The translations under genes were made by a program, and so were the position numbers. From the NCBI GenBank assembly GCA_965116115.1, contig OZ220486.1, positions 4,650,001-4,714,000 on the forward strand: a DNA stretch of 64,000 nt. Direction: 5' to 3'. The DNA is from JAPOXR01 sp965116115 (GTDB taxonomy: Bacteria > Pseudomonadota > Alphaproteobacteria > Rhodobacterales > Rhodobacteraceae). Shown here piece after piece: positions 53,169 through 60,581 of this stretch. The notes under the pieces are model-generated. The model searched no databases and had not been told where the DNA came from. It saw only the letters and a program-made list of their open reading frames with translations. The stretch's first letter is position 1; each line of letters opens with the position of its first letter.

Positions 53169-54146
53169 ATGCCGTCGGGCTTTAACTGCTTGACCTGGTT
53201 TGACCGTTACCAGCTTCAGGCGCTGAAGAAAAGCGGTTTCTCGCAAAGAGGCATCGCGGCGGAGATCGGCTGCTCGCAGTCGACGGTGAGCCGCGAACTC
53301 GCCCGCAACACCGGGCTGCGGGGCTACCGCTGCCGCCAGGCGCAGCGGCTGGCCGAAACCCGGCGGCGGGAAGCCTCGTCGGTTCCCCGCAAGATGTCGC
53401 CGATGAGCTGGAAGATCATCGAAATATGTCTGATGTCTGGATGGAGCCCGCAGCAGATTTCGGGCCGCTCAGCGATGACGGGTGTCATGACGGTGAGTCC
53501 GACCTGGATTTACCGTCACATCTATGCGGACCGGGCGGCGGGGGGAAGCCTGTTCCGCTGTCTCCGCCGCCGGGGGCGGAAGCGCTGCCGCCGAGGCCGG
53601 AACGGCTCCGGGCGGGGCGTGATTCCGGGCCGTAGGGACATATCCGAGCGGCCCGCGATCGTCGAGGAGAAGACCCGGGCGGGAGACTGGGAAGCGGACA
53701 CGATCATCGGCGTCCGGCACCGGGGAGCCCTGGTTTCGCTTGTCGACCGGGCGACGAAATTGACTTTGCTTCAACAGGTTGAGAGAAGGACGTCGTCCTT
53801 GGTCGGAGCCGCGGTCATCAAGTGTCTTCAGCCTGTGTCCGACATGACTCACACGATCACGGCTGACAACGGCAAGGAATTCGCGGAGCATGCGGAGGTC
53901 TCGCGGGCTCTCGACGCGGACTTTTACTTCGCCCGCCCGTACCGTTCATGCGACCGGGGTTTGAACGAGCATACGAACGGCCTGGTGAGAGAACAGCTTC
54001 CGAAGTCGACGGACTTCCGGACGATAGATCCCGCCGAGGTCCGGAGGGTGCAGGACGCGCTTGATAACCGCCCCCGCCGCTGCCTGGGTTACCGGACCCC
54101 GGCGGAGGCTTTCCGTGAGGCTGCGGAGGCGGCCGCGGGCGGATGA
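53169..54146 (+). CDS. IS30-family transposase, copy 1
   Basis: 325 residues. The N-terminal HTH reads GFSQRGIAAEIGCSQSTVSRE, and the catalytic domain contains GDWEADTIIGVRH (first Asp), TADNGKEFAEH (second Asp) and GLNEHTNGLVREQLPKSTDF (Glu), ending LDNRPRRCLGYRTPAEAF. All catalytic residues are kept. Differs from copy 2 only at a few residues (TWFD/TQFD, LVGAAV/SARAAV), so transposition was recent. Confidence 0.95.
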   Translation: MPSGFNCLTWFDRYQLQALKKSGFSQRGIAAEIGCSQSTVSRELARNTGLRGYRCRQAQRLAETRRREASSVPRKMSPMSWKIIEICLMSGWSPQQISGRSAMTGVMTVSPTWIYRHIYADRAAGGSLFRCLRRRGRKRCRRGRNGSGRGVIPGRRDISERPAIVEEKTRAGDWEADTIIGVRHRGALVSLVDRATKLTLLQQVERRTSSLVGAAVIKCLQPVSDMTHTITADNGKEFAEHAEVSRALDADFYFARPYRSCDRGLNEHTNGLVREQLPKSTDFRTIDPAEVRRVQDALDNRPRRCLGYRTPAEAFREAAEAAAGG

Positions 54147-54152
54147 AGCCTT

Positions 54153-54200
54153 GACGCCCCTGCCCGGCTTCCAGCGCGCTGGAAGCCGGGCAGGGGCGTC
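54153..54200. terminator. 48-bp perfect palindrome after the IS30 transposase
   Basis: A flawless palindrome with arms starting GACGCCCCTGCCCGGCTTCC, centred at 54176/54177, 7 bp after the transposase stop. The other IS30 copy has a 50-bp version (one more GC at the centre). It would fold into a very stable hairpin, likely a terminator. Confidence 0.75.
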
Positions 54201-54519
54201 CTCGAAAAATTTCCGGTCCCGTGCGGCGGCTCAGCGGCGGCTCGGGCCAGCCCCCCCCCGCTGAAACCGCCTGCGGACCGCTTGGAAGAGGCGGAACTGA
54301 ACTTTCCGGCTGCCGGCTGACCCCGGCCAGCGGCTGGATCACAACGGATTCCCGCCGCTCTCATGACCCGCGGCCGCCGGAAACGCATTTGCGGGGCATC
54401 CGCGGCATCTGCTACAGCTTGATTCTGACAGAGAGCCGCCGGCTGAACCCGGTGATGCATTTCATTGTTGTACGGGCGATGTAAAAAACATCGTGTTTCT
54501 TTTACGTATCAGGCTGAAA

Positions 54520-55626
54520 ATGCAACATCAACAAACAAGCAAACTGAAGGACTTTCCACCACCTGTGCATCTGGAGACGATTCCGGTGCTCAGGGCGCTC
54601 GTCGGCGCCAACCGGGCTCTGGCAGAGTTGAAGGGTCATGCGCCGACGATCCCCAATCCGGGAATACTCATCGACACCCTGTCACTCCAAGAAGCACAAG
54701 CTTCATCGGCAATCGAAAACATAGTCACAACCCAGGATGACTTGTTCCAGGCTGATGTGTTTCCGAACGGAATGCACTCCGCGGCGACCAGAGAGGTAGC
54801 TCGCTACCGTGATGCCCTCAGGTTGGGATACGACCGGATGCGGGATGATGACGGTCTTATCACCAACAATACATTGATTAACATGTTCCAGATGCTTCTA
54901 GCCAGAAGCGGCGGTTTTCGAGTCACGCCGGGCACCGTCCTCAGTGATAGCTTGACGGGCGACATCGTGTATGTGCCGCCCCAGGATGCAAACGAGATTG
55001 TTGCGCTGATGACGTCTCTTGAGAGTTTCATTAATATTGATGAGGCCTGCGACTTGGATCCTCTGATCAAGATGGCACTTATCCATCACCAGTTCGAGAG
55101 CATTCACCCGTTCCCGGACGGCAATGGCAGAATTGGACGTATCCTGAATGTTCTTTACCTGACGCGCGCCGGCTTGCTGGATGTTCCCATCCTCTATCTG
55201 AGCCGCTACATCATCCGCACGAAGACTGACTACTATCGCCTGCTGCGGGCGGTGCATAATTCTGGCCGAACACAGGCGGCTTGGGAGGAATGGGTGCTGT
55301 ACATACTGGAAGCCGTGGCGGAGACTGCGGATACCACCCTTGACCTCGTTCGGAACATTCGTGAGCAAATGACCGGATTTAAGCATAACCTGCGCAGTGA
55401 GTTGCCCAAGCTCTATTCACAGGACCTGCTGAACAACCTGTTCCGTCACCCATACACCCGCATCCCATTTGTGATGAAAGACCTCGGTGTTACCCGCCCA
55501 ACCGCAACGAAGTACCTTGACGAGTTGGCGACACGAAAATTCGTCGAAAAGAGAAAAATCGGGCGAGGAACTTACTACATTAACAAGGATCTTGTGACAT
55601 TGTTTCGAGATATATCGGGAGAATAG
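54520..55626 (+). CDS. Fic-family protein with canonical active site
   Basis: 368 residues from ATG 54520 (the frame is open to 54493). Contains the inhibitory-helix motif SSAIEN, a Fic core with the complete HPFPDGNGRIGR motif, the flap before it, and a C-terminal winged helix GVTRPTATKYLDELATRKFV. It should AMPylate targets when relieved of inhibition. The 5' region is a duplicate of 44239-44380, but IS30 sits inside the operator-like repeat. Flanked by inverted IS30 copies. An IS110 end fragment begins at the base after the stop. Confidence 0.93.
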   Translation: MQHQQTSKLKDFPPPVHLETIPVLRALVGANRALAELKGHAPTIPNPGILIDTLSLQEAQASSAIENIVTTQDDLFQADVFPNGMHSAATREVARYRDALRLGYDRMRDDDGLITNNTLINMFQMLLARSGGFRVTPGTVLSDSLTGDIVYVPPQDANEIVALMTSLESFINIDEACDLDPLIKMALIHHQFESIHPFPDGNGRIGRILNVLYLTRAGLLDVPILYLSRYIIRTKTDYYRLLRAVHNSGRTQAAWEEWVLYILEAVAETADTTLDLVRNIREQMTGFKHNLRSELPKLYSQDLLNNLFRHPYTRIPFVMKDLGVTRPTATKYLDELATRKFVEKRKIGRGTYYINKDLVTLFRDISGE

Positions 55627-55690
55627 CATCCATGTTCCGATTCAAGGGCGTTTCAAGAAAAATTCAGCCCTTGTTTCCTTTCCCGATTGA
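55627..55690 (-). mobile_element. IS110-family right-end fragment
   Basis: Read on the minus strand, CAAGGGCTGAATTT...TGAAACGCCCTTGAATCGG...CATGGATG matches the right end of the intact IS110 element (36731-36778). It abuts the fic stop codon. About 45 bp further right (55733-55780) starts a segment repeated in inverted form at 57622-57675. Confidence 0.75.
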
Positions 55691-55809
55691 ACTCCGAAGG
55701 GTGCGGCGCAGCGCCATTCCCCATAACTCGCCGTGACCGGCAGGGCTATCGCTTTTGAATTTTTCTGCTTCCCGATCACCGCAATTTTGTTCCATCAAGG
55801 CCTCAACAA

Positions 55810-56145
55810 CATGAACAGAAGCGGGAAGACAGCTGATTTATCTTGTGTTTTCAATGGCATCACAGATCCCCGACGCGGGAACGATGCCGAGCTCGAGAGG
55901 ATCAATGCTGTCGAACAGGTCGGAAAAGGCGGCGCGGCTCGTCGCGCCGTGCTTCAGATCCATGAACCCAAGCAGGGATTTCTTCTTGATTTCGGCATAT
56001 TCGACTGTATCGGCGCATGTTTCGCCTCCCGACATGACGGTCGGAAGAACGGTCATGAGCATTTTGTGAAAGTCATGCCGCATGGCGTTGCTGCGCCGGG
56101 GATCGGTTATGCAGTTGAAAATATGAGATAAATCAGACATGTTTC
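55810..56145 (-). pseudogene. ISAs1-family transposase N-terminal fragments
   Basis: Minus strand, 56145 downward: MSDLSHIFNCITDPRRSNAM, MLMTVLPTVMSGGETCADTV, LLGFMDLKHGATSRAAFSDL, FDSIDPLELG. This is the DDE_Tnp_1-associated N-terminal domain of ISAs1 transposases. A second copy of the first block (DLSCVFNGITDPRRGND) is encoded on the opposite strand at 55828-55880, so two copies meet head-on. Catalytic domains absent. Confidence 0.72.
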
Positions 56146-56466
56146 TGCCTCTGTCTGCATTTTGAGGCATTGACGAAACAAAATGCGCCGCCCGTACAAC
56201 AATGAAATGCATCACCGGGTTCAGCCGGCGGCTCTCTGTCAGAATCAAGCTGTAGCAGATGCCGCGGCCGCCCCGCAAATGCGTTTCCGGCGGCCGCGGG
56301 TCATGAGAGCGGCGGGAATCCGTCGTGATCCAGCCGCCAGCCGGGGTCAGCCGGCAGCCGGAAAGTTCAGCTCCGCCTCTTCCAAGCGGTCCGCAGGCGG
56401 TTTCAGCGGGGGGGGGCTGGCCCGAGCCGCCGCTGAGCCGCCGCACGGGACCGGAAATTTTTCGAG

Positions 56467-56516
56467 GACGCCCCTGCCCGGCTTCCAGCGCGCGCTGGAA
56501 GCCGGGCAGGGGCGTC
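56467..56516. terminator. 50-bp perfect palindrome of IS30 copy 2
   Basis: Counterpart of the 48-bp palindrome in copy 1, arms starting GACGCCCCTGCCCGGCTTCC, centre CGCGCG. Lies just after the transposase stop on the minus strand. Confidence 0.75.
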
Positions 56517-56522
56517 AAGGCT

Positions 56523-57500
56523 TCATCCGCCCGCGGCCGCCTCCGCAGCCTCACGGAAAGCCTCCGCCGGGGTCCGGTAACCCAGGCAGCGGCGGGGGCG
56601 GTTATCAAGCGCGTCCTGCACCCTCCGGACCTCGGCGGGATCTATCGTCCGGAAGTCCGTCGACTTCGGAAGCTGTTCTCTCACCAGGCCGTTCGTATGC
56701 TCGTTCAAACCCCGGTCGCATGAACGGTACGGGCGGGCGAAGTAAAAGTCCGCGTCGAGAGCCCGCGAGACCTCCGCATGCTCCGCGAATTCCTTGCCGT
56801 TGTCAGCCGTGATCGTGTGAGTCATGTCGGACACAGGCTGAAGACACTTGATGACCGCGGCCCTGGCTGAGGACGACGTCCTTCTCTCAACCTGTTGAAG
56901 CAAAGTCAATTTCGTCGCCCGGTCGACAAGCGAAACCAAGGCTCCCCGGTGCCGGACGCCGATGATCGTGTCCGCTTCCCAGTCTCCCGCCCGGGTCTTC
57001 TCCTCGACGATCGCGGGCCGCTCGGATATGTCCCTACGGCCCGGAATCACGCCCCGCCCGGAGCCGTTCCGGCCTCGGCGGCAGCGCTTCCGCCCCCGGC
57101 GGCGGAGACAGCGGAACAGGCTTCCCCCCGCCGCCCGGTCCGCATAGATGTGACGGTAAATCCAGGTCGGACTCACCGTCATGACACCCGTCATCGCTGA
57201 GCGGCCCGAAATCTGCTGCGGGCTCCATCCAGACATCAGACATATTTCGATGATCTTCCAGCTCATCGGCGACATCTTGCGGGGAACCGACGAGGCTTCC
57301 CGCCGCCGGGTTTCGGCCAGCCGCTGCGCCTGGCGGCAGCGGTAGCCCCGCAGCCCGGTGTTGCGGGCGAGTTCGCGGCTCACCGTCGACTGCGAGCAGC
57401 CGATCTCCGCCGCGATGCCTCTTTGCGAGAAACCGCTTTTCTTCAGCGCCTGAAGCTGGTAACGGTCAAACTGGGTCAAGCAGTTAAAGCCCGACGGCAT
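56523..57500 (-). CDS. IS30-family transposase, copy 2
   Basis: 325 residues, nearly identical to the copy at 53169-54146, with HTH SQRGIAAEIGCSQSTVSRE and the three catalytic residues (GDWEAD, TADNGKEF, GLNEHTNG) intact. Confidence 0.95.
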   Translation of the reverse strand: MPSGFNCLTQFDRYQLQALKKSGFSQRGIAAEIGCSQSTVSRELARNTGLRGYRCRQAQRLAETRRREASSVPRKMSPMSWKIIEICLMSGWSPQQISGRSAMTGVMTVSPTWIYRHIYADRAAGGSLFRCLRRRGRKRCRRGRNGSGRGVIPGRRDISERPAIVEEKTRAGDWEADTIIGVRHRGALVSLVDRATKLTLLQQVERRTSSSARAAVIKCLQPVSDMTHTITADNGKEFAEHAEVSRALDADFYFARPYRSCDRGLNEHTNGLVREQLPKSTDFRTIDPAEVRRVQDALDNRPRRCLGYRTPAEAFREAAEAAAGG

Positions 57501-57622
57501 GCGATTCCCTCCGTTTTCATCATAGAGAGTATCGCACCCGCTTGACCCGCATACAACATGTAGATCTGCCTCAATCGCGGTCTACAGATGAAGCGATGCA
57601 TTTCGGAGTTTGGCCGGGGCGC

Positions 57623-57918
57623 TGATCAGCAAGCAGAAAAATTCAAAAGCGATAGCCCTACCGTGACCGGCTGCCGCCGCGGAGTTGCCGTCTGTCGCTT
57701 CCGGGTTGCCTCGCTGGCATGATTCAAATATGCCCAAGCCGGGAGAAACAGGACAGTGCAAGGACGATACCGAATCCGCCTCAGCGGAAACAGCCGCCCC
57801 GCCGCATCAACTGAAAACCGGCGTGACCGCTGCGCCGGACGCTTCTAGCGTCCTTAGCCGCCCGCGATCTTGAAGCGGGTGATTTCGCTGAGGCGGGTTC
57901 TCAGATTTAGGAGAAGAA
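57623..57918. other. spacer before the reductase gene
   Basis: About 300 bp. The first 50 bp repeat 55733-55780 in inverted form. The rest has no recognised gene; the right end holds TAGGAGAAG, the ribosome site of the next gene. Confidence 0.55.
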
Positions 57919-58974
57919 ATGCCGTACAATGTATTGATTCTGGGAGCGTCTTACGGGTCGCTGCTATCTACCAAACTCTTGATGGCTGGACACAATTCCG
58001 CTCTGGTCTGCCTTCCTGAGGAAGCGGAACTGATCAACAGCCGGGGCACAGTCGTGCGCATCACCCGGCGCGGCGAAAACGAGCCCGACGAAATCCGCTC
58101 AGGCAGCTTGCCGGGAACTTTGACAGCTGTGACGCCCGGCGAAGCGCGTCCCGAAAATTTTGACCTTATCGGCCTCGCCATGCAGGAGCCGCAGTTCCGG
58201 GCGCCGCCGGTATGGGATCTGCTCAAGCGCATCGCGGCGGCGGGCAAGCCGTGCCTTTCCATCATGAATATGCCGCCTCTGGCTTATCTCCGGCGGTTGC
58301 CCGGACTCGACGTCTCAATGCTCCGTGACAGTTATACCGAGCCGCGCGTGTGGGACGATTTTGACCCGGGTACCGTGACGCTCTGCAGCCCGGATCCGCA
58401 GGCCTTTCGCCCGCCGGAAGAAGGGCTGAATGTGCTGCAGGTGGGATTGCCGACCAATTTCAAAGCGGCGCGGTTCGAGAATTCCGGGCATAACGCCATT
58501 CTCGATGCGCTGGAGAGAGATATCCTGGCCGCCCGCTACCGTGGGAATGAGGTTCCGGTTAAACTGCGGGCGCACGACTCGCTCTTCGTCCCGATGGCCA
58601 AATGGAGCATGCTGGTCACAGGAAACTACAGGGCCGTCACGGAAACAGGCCCGAGATCCATCAGGGATGCCGTTCATCATGATCTTGACGCTTCTAAAGA
58701 GATTTACGGCTGGGTAGATTCAGTGGCCCGAAGGCTCGGAGCGAAGCCGGAGGATCAGGTTCCCTTCGAAAAATACGCCGATGCGGCGAAGGGTTTGCTC
58801 AAACCGTCGTCTGCCGCAAGGGCGGTCTTTGCGGGCGCGCCGTATATTGAGCGTGTCGACAGGCTCGTGCAGAAAATCGGACGGAGTTTCGGCATGGCGA
58901 ATGAAGCAGTGGACAAAAACATCGGGATTGTGGATGCGCATCTCGCAAAGAACCGCGGATCCGGATCAAGCTGA
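57919..58974 (+). CDS. ketopantoate-reductase-like dehydrogenase (ApbA/PanE fold)
   Basis: 351 residues. An N-terminal Rossmann fold NVLILGASYGSLLSTKLLMA, then VCLPEEAELINSRGTVVRI and IGLAMQEPQF as in ApbA/PanE proteins. The C-terminal helical half (AKWSMLVTGNYRAV, DAVHHDLDASKEIYGWV) fits the family's dimer domain. The glycine motif GASYGS departs from GxGxxG, and the usual PanE catalytic Lys is not obvious, so the substrate is uncertain and it is unlikely to be the true PanE. GGAGAAG precedes ATG 57919. The racemase-family gene follows on the same strand after 225 bp. Confidence 0.75.
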   Translation: MPYNVLILGASYGSLLSTKLLMAGHNSALVCLPEEAELINSRGTVVRITRRGENEPDEIRSGSLPGTLTAVTPGEARPENFDLIGLAMQEPQFRAPPVWDLLKRIAAAGKPCLSIMNMPPLAYLRRLPGLDVSMLRDSYTEPRVWDDFDPGTVTLCSPDPQAFRPPEEGLNVLQVGLPTNFKAARFENSGHNAILDALERDILAARYRGNEVPVKLRAHDSLFVPMAKWSMLVTGNYRAVTETGPRSIRDAVHHDLDASKEIYGWVDSVARRLGAKPEDQVPFEKYADAAKGLLKPSSAARAVFAGAPYIERVDRLVQKIGRSFGMANEAVDKNIGIVDAHLAKNRGSGSS

Positions 58975-59199
58975 CATCCGGTGATCTGCTTCCGCCGCCG
59001 GGGGTTTTCGGCGGTTCGGAGTTCGGTGAACTGATGCGGCGAGCCATTCGACGAGCTGCTTCCACCGGGAGTTGAACACGCGAAAATCATTAATAGACCC
59101 GCGTTTTCCGGCATGAACGCTTGGGCGCGGGCCTCTGGGAAAGATGATCCCGAACTGCCCGGACGCGGACAGTTTGATGGAGAAATCGCCGGGTACGCC

Positions 59200-60363
59200 A
59201 TGAAAATCACAGCGGTCAAAAGCCATGTCCTCCAGTATGATCTGCCCGAGGAACTCGGCTACTCGCAGCAATTTTACGGCAAACGGACCGCGCATCTTGT
59301 GGAAGTCCGCACCGATCAAGGCGTGACCGGGTGGGGAGAGTGTTTCGGTCCCGGGAACGTCGCGCTCGCCAACCGTGTCATCGTGGAAACCTGTATTCAG
59401 CCGATGGTCCTGGGCAAAGATCCGCTGGACCGCGATGTCATTTGGCATGAAGTCTATAATCTGCTTCGGGACCACGGTCAGAAAGGCATGCCGCTGCAGG
59501 CTCTTTCCGGCGTGGATATCGCGCTTTGGGATATCGCGGGAAAGGCCGCCGGGCTTCCTCTCTGCAAACTGGCCGGCGGTTCCCACAGGGACAGCGTCAA
59601 AGCGTACGGGTACGGCATGATGCTCAAGAGAGAAAGCGTTGAGAGCCATGTCTCGAGGTTCCGTGATGAAGCGGGCCGCATCCGCGACATGGGCTTCGCG
59701 GCGGCCAAGATGAAGGTCGGTCTGGGGCCCGAAAATGATATCCGGCTCTGTGAAGCGGTCCGAGACAGTATCGGTCCGGATTTTCCGTTCATGGTTGACG
59801 CCAACCACTGCTATTCGACGCATATCGCGCTGCGCGTGGGCCGTGCGCTGGAAGAGTTGGACGCGATGTGGTTCGAAGAGCCTGTCGCGCCTGAGGATCT
59901 GGACGGATATCGGGAACTCAGATCTTCTCTCTCGGTTGACATCGCGGGCGGAGAAACGGAGTTCAGCCGGTGGGGCTGGCGGTCACTCCTTGAAAGCCGC
60001 GGACTGGATATCGCGCAGCCGGAAGTCTGCGCCTTGGGAGGCATCAGCGAATATCTGAGGGTTCTGGCGCTGTGTCATGCCCATTTCACGCCGGTCATGA
60101 ACCACGTCTGGGGTTCAGCCGTCGCGGTCGCGGTCAACCTGCACCTGCTGTCGGCCATGCCGCCTCTTCCCGGCGGGCTGCATCCTTGGGAGCCATGGCT
60201 GGAATACGACACGACCGAGAACCGTTTCCGGGACGGACTGGCGCAGCAGCCGCTCGATATCCAAAACCAAGTCAAGTCAAACGGCGGCCGGGTCAGGGTT
60301 CCTGACGGCCCGGGCATCGGAATTGAACCGGACAGAGATTTCCTGAAGCATTTTGCCGTTTGA
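59200..60363 (+). CDS. mandelate racemase/muconate lactonising enzyme family protein
   Basis: 387 residues, enolase superfamily. The capping domain begins MKITAVKSHVLQYDLP. In the barrel, KMKVG carries the KxK base, metal ligands are VDANHCYS (Asp), WFEEPVAPED (Glu) and GGETEFSR (Glu), and MNHVWGS holds the opposing His. This set supports racemisation or dehydration of a hydroxy or sugar acid; the substrate cannot be read. ATG 59200 is chosen because the domain begins there; the frame is open to 59113. Nothing is seen in the 218 bp after it. Confidence 0.9.
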   Translation: MKITAVKSHVLQYDLPEELGYSQQFYGKRTAHLVEVRTDQGVTGWGECFGPGNVALANRVIVETCIQPMVLGKDPLDRDVIWHEVYNLLRDHGQKGMPLQALSGVDIALWDIAGKAAGLPLCKLAGGSHRDSVKAYGYGMMLKRESVESHVSRFRDEAGRIRDMGFAAAKMKVGLGPENDIRLCEAVRDSIGPDFPFMVDANHCYSTHIALRVGRALEELDAMWFEEPVAPEDLDGYRELRSSLSVDIAGGETEFSRWGWRSLLESRGLDIAQPEVCALGGISEYLRVLALCHAHFTPVMNHVWGSAVAVAVNLHLLSAMPPLPGGLHPWEPWLEYDTTENRFRDGLAQQPLDIQNQVKSNGGRVRVPDGPGIGIEPDRDFLKHFAV

Positions 60364-60581
60364 TGCCAGGTTCCGGATGACGGTTGGAAAGGCGGCTCAC
60401 GGCGGCGGGCGCCAAAAATCCGCGGCATGAATCCGGTCGTTTTTCAGCATTGCCGTATATCAAAGCGGAGATCAGGTTCGATGAACAGGATATAACAAGC
60501 ATAATAGCCGCGCCGCTTCCGTCCTGATGGAATCTGGCTTCTCTGTCCTGCCGCTATGCGCGGGCGATCCACGCAAAGTTA

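Larger units (their letters stand above)
53050..54478 (+). mobile_element. IS30-family insertion sequence, copy 1
   Basis: 1429 bp with imperfect inverted ends that share GAAATGCATC about 15 bp inside; outer ends CCCCGGCC... and ...GTACGGGCG. Flanked by a 3-bp duplication ATG (53047-53049 and 54479-54481). It lies in the promoter/operator region of the intact fic gene. A 330-bp non-coding tail after the transposase is unusually long for IS30. Confidence 0.88.
56188..57619 (-). mobile_element. IS30-family insertion sequence, copy 2 (inverted)
   Basis: 1432 bp, reverse orientation to copy 1 and nearly identical to it, flanked by its own 3-bp duplication CGC (56185-56187 and 57620-57622). The two copies bracket fic and the ISAs1 fragments. 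Confidence 0.9.
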
